Assembly (NCBI RefSeq): GCF_963677685.1
Contig: NZ_OY782185.1
Span: 124,001 to 188,000 of the forward strand
DNA from: an uncultured Bacteroides sp.
Lineage (GTDB): Bacteria > Bacteroidota > Bacteroidia > Bacteroidales > Bacteroidaceae
Direction: 5' to 3'
DNA: 64,000 nt
This document shows, in pieces, positions 55,001 through 63,157 of this stretch. The translations under genes were made by a program, and so were the position numbers. The first letter of the stretch is position 1. Each line of letters opens with the position of its first letter. The notes beneath the pieces are model-generated. The model was not told the DNA's origin. It searched no databases and saw only the letters and a list, made by a program, of their open reading frames with translations.

Positions 55001-55887
55001 TCCTGTTTAGTATAATGCATTCGTTTAGGATCATCCAAATCCTTACCTGTACTTAGACAGATTAAACGATCATGCGCTTCTGCATGTTCTTCATTTACGA
55101 AATGTACGTCATTTGTACAAATGAGTTTAACATCATGTTTTTTAGATAATTCAAGCAAATGTTTATTCACATTCTGCTGCAAAGGATACGCCTCTTGGTT
55201 CGCATTAGGAAGAGTTGTTTTATGTCGTTGAAGCTCTAAATAAAAATCCTCACCAAAAAGAGCCTTATACCACAAAATAGCTTCTTCAGCTTCATTTAAA
55301 AGTCCTTGAGTTATTTTCTTAGGAACCTCACCTCCCAAACAAGCCGTAGAAACGATTAATCCTTCATGATACTTTGCCAGCTCATTCCGATCTGTACGCG
55401 GTCGCATATAGAAACCATTGGTCCATGCTTTAGAGACCAATTTTATAAGGTTATGATAACCTTTTTCATTTTTTGCCAGCACAATCAAGTGATAGCCGCT
55501 CTGGTCAGGTTTACCCTCTTTCTTATCCATTGAACGGCGAGCAACATACATTTCACAACCAATAATCGGCTTAAAAAGGCGTGCTTCTGCGGCAGTTATT
55601 TGAGCTTTATAATTTGTTATTTCTGTTTCTTTATCATCACAGGGCAATTTACCCGATTCAATAGCTTCTATCTTTTTTTTCAGATCTTTTATTTCTCCCT
55701 TAAAAGCCCCATTCTTTTTATTTACATAATTATAGAACTCTTTAATGGCAAACATATTTCCATGGTCAGTCACAGCAATGCCTTTCATGCCATCCTTTAT
55801 AGCTTTGTCAACTAAAGCACTGACACTGGCCTGTCCATCAAGAAGAGAATACTGAGTATGGACGTGTAAATGAACAAAATCTATCAT
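52090..55887 (-). CDS. dnaE: DNA polymerase III alpha subunit (DnaE)
   Basis: The 1265-residue replicative polymerase. The PHP domain is at about 1-300 (FVHLHVHTQYSLLDGQASVS and AVTDHGNMF). The catalytic palm has GRGSAAGSAVAY and, at about 504, PDIDIDFDDDGRGDVL with the metal-binding aspartates. The thumb, fingers and beta-clamp binding regions follow. An OB-fold lies near residue 1100 (EITMGGIVTSIRRGVTKNGN). The PHP metal ligands look intact, as in polymerases with intrinsic proofreading. The length is typical of Bacteroidota DnaE. Confidence 0.97.
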   Translation of the reverse strand: MIDFVHLHVHTQYSLLDGQASVSALVDKAIKDGMKGIAVTDHGNMFAIKEFYNYVNKKNGAFKGEIKDLKKKIEAIESGKLPCDDKETEITNYKAQITAAEARLFKPIIGCEMYVARRSMDKKEGKPDQSGYHLIVLAKNEKGYHNLIKLVSKAWTNGFYMRPRTDRNELAKYHEGLIVSTACLGGEVPKKITQGLLNEAEEAILWYKALFGEDFYLELQRHKTTLPNANQEAYPLQQNVNKHLLELSKKHDVKLICTNDVHFVNEEHAEAHDRLICLSTGKDLDDPKRMHYTKQEWMKTRAEMHALFEDVPEALTNTMEVLDKVEFYSIDHAPIMPTFAIPEEFGTEDGYRNKYTEKDLFDEFTQDENGKVVLSQSAAEDKIKKLGGYDKLYRIKLEADYLKKLAFDGAKKRYGDPLTPEVNERMVFELHIMKTMGFPGYFLIVQDFIAAAREKGVSVGPGRGSAAGSAVAYCLGITQIDPIQYDLLFERFLNPDRISLPDIDIDFDDDGRGDVLRWVTEKYGKEKVAHIITYGTMATKLAIKDVARVQKLPLSESDRLAKLIPDKIPDKKLNLTNAIAYVPELQSAEVSSDPLVRDTLKYAKMLEGNVRGTGVHACGTIICRDDITDWVPVSTADDKETGEKMLVTQYEGSVIEDTGLIKMDFLGLKTLSIIKEALANIRLHRGLVIDIDNIPISDPQTYKLYSDGRTIGTFQFESAGMQKYLRELQPSTFEDLIAMNALYRPGPMDYIPDFIDRKHGRKPIEYDIPIMEKYLKDTYGITVYQEQVMLLSRLLADFTRGESDALRKAMGKKLRDKLDHMKPQFIEGGRKNGHDPKVLEKIWTDWEKFASYAFNKSHATCYSWIAYQTAFLKANYPAEYMAAVMSRNISNITDITKLMDECKTMKIEVLGPDVNESYHKFTVNDEGNIRFGLGAVKGVGENAVQCIVEERSKNGPFKGIFDFVQRVNLNACNKKNLESLALAGGFDSFSELKREQYFAINSKNESFLEILVRYGNRYQADKVAATNSLFGGENVVDIATPEILPAERWSDLERLNKERELVGIYLSAHPLDEYAVILQHVCNTRMVALENKAELAGREITMGGIVTSIRRGVTKNGNPYGIARLEDYSGSAELPFFGNDWATYQGFFTTEGISLYIHARCQPKQWRQDELEIKITSIEFLSDVKDKLVQKIKIVIPLFELNKALITELSTLVREHPGNTELYFEVKDVENNMNVEFISRPIKLSVGRDLISYINERPELSFQIN

Positions 55888-55946
55888 AATTAATAAGATA
55901 CCTTATTTATTTCAGTGGATAAAAGTACAATCTATGCATCGAGTAA

Positions 55947-55954
55947 CAAAGTTA
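55947..55954 (-). promoter_or_regulatory. Probable -7 box for dnaE
   Basis: Minus-strand TAACTTTG, 59 bases before the dnaE start. It matches TAnnTTTG. No convincing -33 box. Confidence 0.45.
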
Positions 55955-55999
55955 TTTGCCAAAAAGTTATCAACATAACAGATTTCTAACACTAAATAC

Positions 56000-56030
56000 T
56001 TGCGACATTTTCAAAATAAACATACTTTTG
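56000..56030 (+). promoter_or_regulatory. Promoter of psd-pssA
   Basis: TTG (56000-56002), 20 bases, TACTTTTG (56023-56030). It is 25 bases before the psd start. Confidence 0.55.
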
Positions 56031-56055
56031 CAAACAATTCTATTAAATAGCATAA

Positions 56056-56742
56056 ATGGGTCGATTAAAGAAACTGAAAAAAATAAGAATACACCACGAA
56101 GGAACACACATTCTCATTGGTAGCCTTATTTTATTAATATGCATAAACGCCGCATTATATTACGGCATTGAATGCAAAATACCTTTTTACCTGCTTGCTT
56201 TGGCAAGCATTGTTGTCTATGCGTTAATAATAAACTTTTTTCGCTGCCCTATCCGACTATTTGGTAAAGAAACCGAGAAAATAGTAGTAGCACCCGCTGA
56301 CGGAAAGATAGTAGTAATCGAAGAAGTTGATGAAAACGAATATTTTCATGATAAACGCATTATGATTTCTATTTTCATGAGTCTAATCAATGTGCACGCC
56401 AATTGGTATCCAGTAGACGGAACTATAAAAAGCGTTTCGCATCAGAACGGGAAATTCATGAAAGCATGGTTGCCTAAAGCCAGTACAGATAACGAGCGTT
56501 CTACTGTAATCATTGAAACTCCGGAAGGAGTTGAGATAATGACTAGACAAATTGCCGGAGCCATGGCTAGACGAATTGTAACCTATGCAGAAGTAGGTGA
56601 AGAATGTTATATAGACGAACACATGGGCTTTATTAAATTTGGCTCCAGAGTTGATGTTTATCTTCCTCTCGGAACAGACATACGCGTTACTCTAGGCCAG
56701 TTAACAACCGGAAATGAAACGGTTCTCGCCTATTTAAAATAA
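56056..56742 (+). CDS. psd: Phosphatidylserine decarboxylase
   Basis: Converts phosphatidylserine to phosphatidylethanolamine, the main Bacteroides phospholipid, in the inner membrane. The 228-residue proenzyme is the short PSD-A type. Two hydrophobic segments (about 18-58) precede the catalytic domain, and [13 protein letters not shown] supplies the Gly196-Ser197 self-cleavage site, where Ser becomes the pyruvoyl group. [16 protein letters not shown] carries the conserved His. pssA follows after 9 bases, so substrate supply and use are cotranscribed. Confidence 0.95.
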   Translation: MGRLKKLKKIRIHHEGTHILIGSLILLICINAALYYGIECKIPFYLLALASIVVYALIINFFRCPIRLFGKETEKIVVAPADGKIVVIEEVDENEYFHDKRIMISIFMSLINVHANWYPVDGTIKSVSHQNGKFMKAWLPKASTDNERSTVIIETPEGVEIMTRQIAGAMARRIVTYAEVGEECYIDEHMGFIKFGSRVDVYLPLGTDIRVTLGQLTTGNETVLAYLK

Positions 56743-56751
56743 AAACCTAAA

Positions 56752-57459
56752 ATGGCAAATGCTATAACCCGCCACATACCGAACGCTGTAACTTGTATGA
56801 ATCTGTTTTCTGGGTGCATTGCTTCTGTAATGGCATTTGAAAGTAATTACAAAATAGCTTTCTTCTTTATTATCCTTAGTGCAGTTTTCGATTTTTTCGA
56901 TGGCATGTTAGCACGCTTATTAAAAGCTCACTCCAATATTGGGAAAGAGCTGGATTCACTAGCTGATGACATTAGTTTTGGCATAGTGCCTGCTTTGCTT
57001 GTATTCTCCTTATTAAAAGAGATGCCATATCCTGCATTTCTGTCAACAAGTCAGGACTATATTCCATACATTGGTTTTCTAATTTCAGTTTTTTCTGCTC
57101 TTCGTTTGGCAAAATTCAATGTAGACGAGCGGCAGACGAGCTCATTTATTGGGCTGCCGGTTCCAGCCAATGCATTATTCTGGGGTTCTTTAATTGTAGG
57201 AGCACATGACTACCTGACTTCTTCTGCGAACAATCTCGTATTCATCATTATACTTACATGCCTATTCTCCGGATTATTAGTTTCTGAGATTCCTATGTTC
57301 TCATTAAAGTTCAAAAATCTCTCTTGGAAAGACAATAAGATAAGTTTTATCTTTCTAATTGTATGTCTTCCACTACTAATATTTCTGGGTATTAGCGGAT
57401 TTGCAGCAATCATTGCTTGGTACATTCTTCTCTCTCTGTTAACAAGAAAAAAGAAATAA
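56752..57459 (+). CDS. pssA: CDP-diacylglycerol-serine O-phosphatidyltransferase
   Basis: This 235-residue inner-membrane enzyme makes phosphatidylserine from CDP-diacylglycerol and serine. The CDP-alcohol phosphotransferase signature is complete: D47-x2-D50-G51-x2-A54-R55-x8-G64-x3-D68-x3-D72. About six to eight hydrophobic helices follow. It uses the product of CdsA and feeds Psd, so the two operons together build phosphatidylethanolamine. Confidence 0.96.
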   Translation: MANAITRHIPNAVTCMNLFSGCIASVMAFESNYKIAFFFIILSAVFDFFDGMLARLLKAHSNIGKELDSLADDISFGIVPALLVFSLLKEMPYPAFLSTSQDYIPYIGFLISVFSALRLAKFNVDERQTSSFIGLPVPANALFWGSLIVGAHDYLTSSANNLVFIIILTCLFSGLLVSEIPMFSLKFKNLSWKDNKISFIFLIVCLPLLIFLGISGFAAIIAWYILLSLLTRKKK

Positions 57460-57516
57460 ACATTCCCTTTGGCACGTTTGTTGTAAGGTAATGTCTAGAT
57501 AAAAACCATTCAGCTT

Positions 57517-57774
57517 ATGTATATATTAGGATTCTTATTCTTTTTTATTGTTTCCATTCTTATTCTCGGACTATCTATCGTAGGTAGAATTTTAAAAGCT
57601 CTCTTCGGATTCGGAAAACAATCTACCTCCTACCAATCACAACAAACACGCTCTTACGCTAACAGAGAGAATACTACTGAGACCACTCAGGAAGTACATA
57701 AGCATAAGAAGCTATTCGATGATGACGAGGGAGAGTACGTCGATTTTGAAGAAATAAAAGAATCACAAAAGTAA
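57517..57774 (+). CDS. DUF4834 family small membrane protein
   Basis: This 85-residue protein has one N-terminal transmembrane helix (about 2-22), a hinge GRILKALFGFG, a Ser/Gln/Thr-rich linker and an acidic C-terminus (KLFDDDEGEYVDFEEIKE). It matches the DUF4834 pattern, whose function is unknown. It lies 57 bases after pssA and may share its transcript. Confidence 0.8.
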   Translation: MYILGFLFFFIVSILILGLSIVGRILKALFGFGKQSTSYQSQQTRSYANRENTTETTQEVHKHKKLFDDDEGEYVDFEEIKESQK

Positions 57775-57813
57775 ATAGCAGCAAAAGACTCAAATAGATA
57801 ACAGTTTTTTGAC

Positions 57814-58254
57814 TTAGCGCTTTGATTGAAAGAAAGCCTTGATTTTAGCGGCACATTCATCAGACAAGATACCATTTACAACTTCCGTCTTAGGATGTAA
57901 AGCTTGAGGAGCATATCTTTGATAACCTCGTTTCTCATCTCTTGTGCCAAAAACTAATCGAGCAAATTGCGCCCACGCAATGGCACCTGCACACATCACA
58001 CAAGGCTCCACTGTGACATAAAGAGTACAGTCATTAAGATATTTACCACCCAAAACATTCGCAGCTGAAGTAATAGCCTGCATTTCAGCATGAGCAGTCA
58101 CATCAGTTAAAGTTTCCGTCAGGTTATGAGCACGAGCAATAATCCGCCCCTGACTTACAATAATAGCCCCCACTGGGACTTCCCCTCGCTCAGAAGCTTT
58201 ATCAGCTTCCACAAGAGCCTGTTTCATATAATACACATCATCCATTACCATCAT
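57814..58254 (-). CDS. tadA: tRNA-specific adenosine deaminase (TadA-like)
   Basis: This 146-residue zinc deaminase converts A34 to inosine in tRNA-Arg(ACG). The zinc site is THAEMQAI (His55, proton-shuttling Glu57) and EPCVMCAGAI (Cys85, Cys88). NLTETLTDVTAHAE follows the family. Guanine deaminase-like members share these motifs, but length and context favour TadA. It is coupled by a 4-base overlap to the small basic protein gene upstream. Confidence 0.92.
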   Translation of the reverse strand: MMVMDDVYYMKQALVEADKASERGEVPVGAIIVSQGRIIARAHNLTETLTDVTAHAEMQAITSAANVLGGKYLNDCTLYVTVEPCVMCAGAIAWAQFARLVFGTRDEKRGYQRYAPQALHPKTEVVNGILSDECAAKIKAFFQSKR

Positions 58255-58484
58255 CTCCGCATGTCATGTTCTCCAAAAAGAGTCGGATAATCTTCCTCCA
58301 TGTTCTTATGTATAAACATGAGGATCGTCTCACGGAGCCAACGTGATTTATTCGTTATCTTATACTTATCCAGATAACGATCTACGATCTGCTGTTCATC
58401 CTCACTCATTAAGCAAGTCATACGCTGTTGGCGTTTAGGTTCTTCAGCAGTTGCGCGAGCACATTTCTTATCTCTCTTTCTCAT
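58251..58484 (-). CDS. Small basic protein, ribbon-helix-helix-like, unknown
   Basis: About 77 residues from ATG 58484. A basic N-terminus (MRKRDKKCARATAEEPKRQQ) precedes a segment RMTCLMSEDEQQIVDRYLDK with SRWLRETILMFIHK. This is reminiscent of ribbon-helix-helix DNA-binding proteins and of mobilisation accessory proteins. The frame opens three codons earlier at GTG 58493, but a -7 box covers that position. No toxin partner is nearby. Coupling to tadA suggests a stable chromosomal gene. Function not known. Confidence 0.65.
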   Translation of the reverse strand: MRKRDKKCARATAEEPKRQQRMTCLMSEDEQQIVDRYLDKYKITNKSRWLRETILMFIHKNMEEDYPTLFGEHDMRR

Positions 58485-58492
58485 ATTTGGCA

Positions 58493-58542
58493 CAAATTTA
58501 CTTTTACTTATTGAATTTCAAACAATAAAATAAGTAAATTTG
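58493..58542. promoter_or_regulatory. Divergent -7 boxes of the tadA operon and yraN
   Basis: Minus TAAATTTG at 58500-58493 and plus TAAATTTG at 58535-58542 are identical boxes 34 bases apart facing away from each other. The minus transcript would start 3-5 bases before the ATG at 58484. yraN starts at 58555 with an AAGAAGG element before it. Confidence 0.6.
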
Positions 58543-58554
58543 CAAAAAAGAAGG

Positions 58555-58920
58555 ATGGCAGAACATAATATATTAGGAAAAGCCGGTGAAAACGCTGCAA
58601 CGGCTTATCTGGAAAAGCACAATTACTCTATACGCCACCGAAATTGGAGAAAGGGACACCTAGAGTTAGATATTATAGCTGTAAAAAACGATCAACTCAT
58701 CATTGTTGAAGTAAAAACAAGGAGAAATACCGAATTTGCACTCCCTGAGGATGCTGTAGATTATAAAAAAATAAAACGAATAGTATTAGCAACCAATGCA
58801 TATCTTAAAATGTTTGAGTTAGATATGCCTGTAAGATTTGACATTATCACAGTCGTAGGAGAAAATTCAGAATTCAAAATAGAACATATAAAAGAGGCTT
58901 TTTACCCTCCTATATGTTAA
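58555..58920 (+). CDS. YraN (UPF0102) nuclease-fold protein
   Basis: 121 residues from ATG 58555, chosen because the earlier TTG at 58540 lies in the promoter box and because AEHNILGKAGENAATAYLEK is the family start. The PD-(D/E)XK nuclease core is visible as GHLELDIIAVKNDQLIIVEVKTR, split as GHLELDIIAVKN and LIIVEVKTR. The role is likely in DNA repair or recombination, but the substrate is unknown. It is the first gene of yraN-yjbR-birA. Confidence 0.9.
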   Translation: MAEHNILGKAGENAATAYLEKHNYSIRHRNWRKGHLELDIIAVKNDQLIIVEVKTRRNTEFALPEDAVDYKKIKRIVLATNAYLKMFELDMPVRFDIITVVGENSEFKIEHIKEAFYPPIC

Positions 58921-58932
58921 AATCAAACAACT

Positions 58933-59289
58933 ATGGATATAGAAACAGCTCGTGAATACTGCTTAGGTCTAAAACAAGCTACAGAATGTTTCCCGTTTGA
59001 TGAATATTCGCTAGTCATAAAAGTTATGGGGAAAATGTTTGCTCTTATTGATTTAGAGAAAGCAAATAGTATAGCATTAAAATGCGATCCAGAATATGCT
59101 CTTGAATTAAGAGAAAAATATATTGGAATAGAAGGTGCCAGACATTTTAATAAAAAATACTGGAATAAAATCTATTTTGACAAAGACATTGATGATAAAA
59201 CGATTCTGCATCTTATAAATCACTCATACGAAGAAGTATTAAAAAAGATGACAAAAAAAATGCGTAATGAATACAACTCACTTCCTTAA
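58933..59289 (+). CDS. MmcQ/YjbR family protein
   Basis: This 118-residue protein has the YjbR/MmcQ fold, a small DNA-binding-like (CyaY-like) domain. Family features are AREYCLGLKQATECFPFDEYSLVIKVMGKMFAL near the start, given here as CLGLKQATECFPFDEYS and VIKVMGKMFAL, and HFNKKYWNKIYFDKDIDDKT near residue 75. The function is unknown. It lies between yraN and birA with gaps of 12 and 2 bases. Confidence 0.9.
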   Translation: MDIETAREYCLGLKQATECFPFDEYSLVIKVMGKMFALIDLEKANSIALKCDPEYALELREKYIGIEGARHFNKKYWNKIYFDKDIDDKTILHLINHSYEEVLKKMTKKMRNEYNSLP

Positions 59290-59291
59290 AC

Positions 59292-60029
59292 ATGCCTAAA
59301 ATAAAATTCATCCAATTAACAAAGGTAGATTCGACCAACCAATATTTAGGAGTGCTCTCCAGCAAAAAAAATCTACCAGAACTAACCACAGTAGTAGCCA
59401 ACTATCAAACCTCCGGGAGAGGTCAAAGAGGAAATAGTTGGGAATCAACAGACAGCAAGAATTTATTATTCAGTTTTTTACTCCGTCCATCTTTCCTAGA
59501 AATAAAAAAACAGTTTTCTTTGTCACAAATCATCTCTCTCGCAATCAAAGAGGAGCTAGAAGCACATGCTGAAGGATTCAGTATCAAATGGCCAAACGAT
59601 ATCTATTGGCAAGAAAAAAAAATCTGTGGTATATTAATAGAGAATGATCTCATAGGTAACCAAATCAGTCGAACAATTGTGGGAATAGGAATTAATATCA
59701 ATCAAGAGGAATTCTACAGCTCTGCCCCTAACCCTGTTTCCTTAAAACAAATCACCAACAAAGAGTACAACTTATCAACTATACTAGAGAATATATTAAA
59801 CCGCATAGCCTCTTATTATGAACAATTAAAAGATGGTGATTCAGAAAAGATTGCAAACTCTTACCACCAATCTCTATTTAGAAACCAAGGAATGCACCTC
59901 TATGAAGATAAGTCCGGCAAATTTATGGCGCAAATCGAAAAAGTAACTCCTGAAGGACCTATTATCTTAAAAGATGAAGCTGGACAAGAGAGAGAATATG
60001 CATTCAAAGAAGTTAGTTATATTCTCTAA
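59292..60029 (+). CDS. birA: Biotin--[acetyl-CoA carboxylase] ligase, monofunctional
   Basis: This 245-residue enzyme activates biotin to biotinyl-AMP and attaches it to biotin carboxyl carrier protein and other biotin enzymes. The biotin loop GRGQRGNSWES (about 39-49) and IKWPNDIYWQEKKICGILIE with the catalytic lysine are intact, and the C-terminal SH3-like domain is present. It lacks the N-terminal HTH of E. coli BirA, so it is a pure ligase and not a repressor. Confidence 0.94.
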   Translation: MPKIKFIQLTKVDSTNQYLGVLSSKKNLPELTTVVANYQTSGRGQRGNSWESTDSKNLLFSFLLRPSFLEIKKQFSLSQIISLAIKEELEAHAEGFSIKWPNDIYWQEKKICGILIENDLIGNQISRTIVGIGININQEEFYSSAPNPVSLKQITNKEYNLSTILENILNRIASYYEQLKDGDSEKIANSYHQSLFRNQGMHLYEDKSGKFMAQIEKVTPEGPIILKDEAGQEREYAFKEVSYIL

Positions 60030-60033
60030 AGAA

Positions 60034-60714
60034 TCAGCGATTCACCTCTTTTTCTATCAACTGAATTTTAGCCAATGTTTTTTGTACTTCAGACGACGGA
60101 AAATGTTGAAGCACATTCTGTAAATAGCGTTTTGCTTTAGAATAATTATCATTCAGAATTCTATCTAACGCATTTCTATAACGCGCATATTGCATCCGTG
60201 TAGGAGAACCTATCTTTTTAAAATCAGCATCAACTTTAGCTTTCTCCTCTTCCGCAGACAGATAATAGTAATTTCCAACAAAAATATTAGCTGCAAGATT
60301 GTCCGGTTCAAAATCCAAAATTCTCTGATACAAAGACAAAGCTTCCTTTTCTTTACCTCGCAAAAGTTCCATATTCGCACAAGAAACAAGATTCGACACA
60401 TTATCAGGTTGCATCTGAATTAGTTCTTTATAAAATAAATAAGCTTTATCATAATTACGAACCTGCTGATAATAAATAGCCAGTTCATGAGCTAAACGAG
60501 GGCATACAGGAGATTTTTTATTCACTTTCGTCCAATAAAACATCTCAGCCTTAGAAGTATCCGCATCTATAGCTTTGCGAAAAATAGAAACACTCTCATC
60601 CCATTTTTCATTATTCATAGCAAGAGTGAGCTGAGCAAAGAGATCACTTTCTGGCTGAGTAAATGCCACAAGCGGAAACATCGCAAAAAATAAAAATGCT
60701 GTTAAGTTTCTCAT
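60034..60714 (-). CDS. Secreted TPR-repeat protein
   Basis: A 226-residue protein with a signal peptide (about 1-19) and about three to four TPR-like helical pairs (for example NYDKAYLFYKELIQMQPDNV and EALSLYQRILDFEPDNLAAN). The final segment YSKAKRYLQNVLQHFPSSEV closes the array. It is likely a periplasmic scaffold. The partner is unknown. Its 3' end faces birA with a 4-base gap. Confidence 0.85.
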   Translation of the reverse strand: MRNLTAFLFFAMFPLVAFTQPESDLFAQLTLAMNNEKWDESVSIFRKAIDADTSKAEMFYWTKVNKKSPVCPRLAHELAIYYQQVRNYDKAYLFYKELIQMQPDNVSNLVSCANMELLRGKEKEALSLYQRILDFEPDNLAANIFVGNYYYLSAEEEKAKVDADFKKIGSPTRMQYARYRNALDRILNDNYSKAKRYLQNVLQHFPSSEVQKTLAKIQLIEKEVNR

Positions 60715-60743
60715 TATCCTAAAATGTTTAGTAGTCTTCCTTA

Positions 60744-60772
60744 CAAAGATATAATAAAAAGTTGTAAGTTTG
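60744..60772. promoter_or_regulatory. Divergent -7 boxes for the TPR gene and pyrH
   Basis: Minus TATCTTTG at 60751-60744 serves the TPR gene. Plus TAAGTTTG at 60765-60772 lies 23 bases before pyrH. They are 13 bases apart, so the two promoters overlap. Confidence 0.5.
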
Positions 60773-60795
60773 CAGCAACTAACATAATTTAATGT

Positions 60796-61506
60796 ATGAC
60801 TAAATATAAACGAATATTATTAAAGCTCAGCGGAGAGAGCTTAATGGGCGACAAGCAATATGGGATCGACGAAAAACGTCTGAGCGAATATGCTGCGCAG
60901 ATAAAAGAGATTCATTCCTTAGGAGTTGAAATTGCAATAGTCATAGGAGGAGGAAACATCTTTAGAGGTCTGAGCGGAAGCAATAAAGGCTTTGATCGAG
61001 TAAAAGGTGATCAAATGGGTATGCTTGCCACCGTAATCAACAGTTTGGCCTTAAGTTCCGCATTAGGTTCAGTCAATGTGAAATCACGTGTATTGACAGC
61101 TATCCGCATGGAACCTATTGGAGAATTTTATAGCAAATGGAAAGCTATAGAATGTATGGAAAACAATGAAATAGTAATCTTATCCGCAGGAACGGGTAAT
61201 CCATTCTTCACCACAGACACAGGCTCTTCCCTGAGAGGAATTGAAGTTGAAGCTGATGTAATGCTCAAAGGCACACGTGTTGATGGCATCTATACAGCTG
61301 ATCCGGAAAAAGACAAAACCGCTACAAAATTTCAAGAAATAACTTACGATGAAATATATACTCGCGGACTTAAAGTAATGGATCTCACTGCTACTACCAT
61401 GTGCAAAGAAAATAATTTACCTATTATTGTTTTTGATATGGATACTTCGGGCAATCTCAAAAAAGTAATTTTGGGAGAAGCAATAGGAACGTTAGTGCAT
61501 AATTAA
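60796..61506 (+). CDS. pyrH: UMP kinase (PyrH)
   Basis: A 236-residue hexameric kinase that phosphorylates UMP to UDP for RNA and DNA pyrimidines. Family motifs are KRILLKLSGESLMGD at the start, VIGGGNIFRG, KGDQMGMLATVIN (UMP site), TGNPFFTTDTGSSLRG and DGIYTADPEKDKTA. The length is normal. It is followed by a hairpin and then frr, the conserved gene order. Confidence 0.97.
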   Translation: MTKYKRILLKLSGESLMGDKQYGIDEKRLSEYAAQIKEIHSLGVEIAIVIGGGNIFRGLSGSNKGFDRVKGDQMGMLATVINSLALSSALGSVNVKSRVLTAIRMEPIGEFYSKWKAIECMENNEIVILSAGTGNPFFTTDTGSSLRGIEVEADVMLKGTRVDGIYTADPEKDKTATKFQEITYDEIYTRGLKVMDLTATTMCKENNLPIIVFDMDTSGNLKKVILGEAIGTLVHN

Positions 61507-61521
61507 AATAAATAATTGGAT

Positions 61522-61550
61522 ATAAGCAAAAAAGGCGTATTTTTGCTTAT
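61522..61550 (+). terminator. AT-rich hairpin after pyrH that contains the frr -7 box
   Basis: ATAAGCAAAAA (61522-61532) pairs with TTTTTGCTTAT (61540-61550) around AGGCGTA. The frr -7 box TATTTTTG (61538-61545) lies inside the right arm. It may stop part of the pyrH transcript while the DNA provides a new promoter. Confidence 0.5.
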
Positions 61551-61601
61551 CATTTAAAACCATAAATGCAGTAAGCAACTAATAAACAAGAAATTAATAA
61601 G

Positions 61602-62162
61602 ATGATAGACGTAAGTAATTGTATCAACGAATCGCAAGAAAAGATGGATATGGCTGTGATGTATCTGGAAGAATCTCTTTCACATATCCGTGCAGGTAAA
61701 GCTAGTCCCAGATTGTTAGACGGTATCCGGGTAGATTCTTATGGAAGTATGGTGCCTATCAGTAATGTAGCAGCAGTATCAACTCCCGATGCTCGCTCCA
61801 TTACCATTAAGCCATGGGATAAGACGATGTTTCGTGTTATTGAAAAAGCAATTATTGATTCCGACCTGGGTATCATGCCCGAAAATAACGGTGAAATTAT
61901 CCGTATCGGCATACCACAACCCACAGAAGAAAGACGTAAACAATTGTCTAAACAATGTAAAGCTGAAGGAGAAACAGCTAAGATTAGTATCCGTAATTCT
62001 CGTAGAGATGGGATAGAAGCTCTAAAAAAGGGACTAAAAGACGGACTACCGGAAGATACTGAAAAAGATGCAGAAGGTAAACTACAAAAAATCCATGATA
62101 AATATATCAAGAAAGTAGAAGATATGCTAGTCGAAAAAGACAAAGAGATAATGACTGTATAA
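61602..62162 (+). CDS. frr: Ribosome recycling factor
   Basis: A 186-residue protein that splits the post-termination ribosome together with EF-G. It has the long three-helix bundle and beta domain, with [36 protein letters not shown] [35 protein letters not shown] and [20 protein letters not shown]. The length is normal. rsgA follows after 2 bases. Confidence 0.97.
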   Translation: MIDVSNCINESQEKMDMAVMYLEESLSHIRAGKASPRLLDGIRVDSYGSMVPISNVAAVSTPDARSITIKPWDKTMFRVIEKAIIDSDLGIMPENNGEIIRIGIPQPTEERRKQLSKQCKAEGETAKISIRNSRRDGIEALKKGLKDGLPEDTEKDAEGKLQKIHDKYIKKVEDMLVEKDKEIMTV

Positions 62163-62164
62163 TC

Positions 62165-63097
62165 GTGCACGGACTAGTAATAAAAAATACCGGAAGTTGG
62201 TATTTGGTTAAAACAGATAACGGACAATGCGTTGAATGTAAGATCAAAGGCAACTTCCGCCTAAAAGGCATCAGAAGTACTAACCCTGTCGCCGTAGGAG
62301 ATCGCGTACAAATTATTCTTAACCAAGAAGGTACAGCTTTTATCAGTGAGATAGAAGATCGCAAAAACTACATCATACGTCGCGCCTCCAACCTCTCTAA
62401 ACAATCACACATATTGGCAGCTAATCTTGACCAATGTGTGCTTATAGTTACCATAAACTACCCCGAGACTTCAACAATCTTCATTGATCGTTTTCTAGCT
62501 TCTGCAGAAGCTTACAATATACCTACTAAAATCATTTTCAACAAAGTAGACGCATATAATGAAGACGAACTTCGCTATTTAGATGCGTTAATCAACCTAT
62601 ACACACAGATAGGGTATCCTTGCCTAAAGGTATCTGCTTTTAATAGAGAAGGCATCGAAGATCTTAAAAAGGAACTCAAACAAAAAGTAACTCTATTTTC
62701 AGGACATTCCGGTGTTGGTAAATCAACTTTAATCAATACGATACTGCCCGAACTAGCCATAAAAACAGGCAAGATCTCAACCTATCATAATAAAGGGATG
62801 CATACCACCACCTTTTCTGAGATGTTTCCTGTTGAAGGCGAAGGTTATATCATAGACACTCCGGGAATTAAAGGCTTTGGTACTTTTGATATGGAAGATG
62901 AAGAGATAGGTCACTATTTCCCCGAAATATTTAAGGCCTCTTCAGAATGCAAATATAATAACTGTACACACCAGCATGAACCGGGATGTGCTGTAAGAAA
63001 AGCAGTCGAAGAGCATTATATAAGTGAATCCAGATACACCTCCTACCTTAATATGCTCAAAGACAAAGAAGAAGGTAAATATCGTTCAGCCTATTAA
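62165..63097 (+). CDS. rsgA: Ribosome small-subunit-dependent GTPase RsgA
   Basis: A 310-residue circularly permuted GTPase that checks late 30S assembly. It has an N-terminal OB-fold (about 1-70), G4 IIFNKVDAY before G1 [10 protein letters not shown] and G3 DTPGIKGFG, and then a C-terminal zinc domain with [16 protein letters not shown]. The start codon is GTG at 62165, 2 bases after frr. It is intact and of normal length. Confidence 0.95.
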   Translation: MHGLVIKNTGSWYLVKTDNGQCVECKIKGNFRLKGIRSTNPVAVGDRVQIILNQEGTAFISEIEDRKNYIIRRASNLSKQSHILAANLDQCVLIVTINYPETSTIFIDRFLASAEAYNIPTKIIFNKVDAYNEDELRYLDALINLYTQIGYPCLKVSAFNREGIEDLKKELKQKVTLFSGHSGVGKSTLINTILPELAIKTGKISTYHNKGMHTTTFSEMFPVEGEGYIIDTPGIKGFGTFDMEDEEIGHYFPEIFKASSECKYNNCTHQHEPGCAVRKAVEEHYISESRYTSYLNMLKDKEEGKYRSAY

Positions 63098-63104
63098 TTA
63101 CAAA

Positions 63105-63152
63105 TTATCCCATCCTCATTGTGCTAGCAAAGAGCACATAAAGATGGGATAA
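63105..63152. terminator. Nested hairpin after rsgA
   Basis: Outer stem TTATCCCATC (63105-63114) with GATGGGATAA (63143-63152), and inner stem TGTGCT (63120-63125) with AGCACA (63133-63138). It lies between rsgA and the convergent zinc-ribbon gene. There is no long T-tract, so it may be a 3'-end stabiliser as well as a terminator. Confidence 0.6.
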
Positions 63153-63157
63153 GCTTA

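Noticed and set aside
58251..58484. Small basic protein as an antitoxin of a toxin-antitoxin pair
   Set aside because: The only partner is tadA, a housekeeping gene. No toxin-like gene is adjacent.
61739..62170. 143-codon minus-strand frame antisense to frr
   Set aside because: It mirrors codon bias of the real gene on the other strand and resembles no family.
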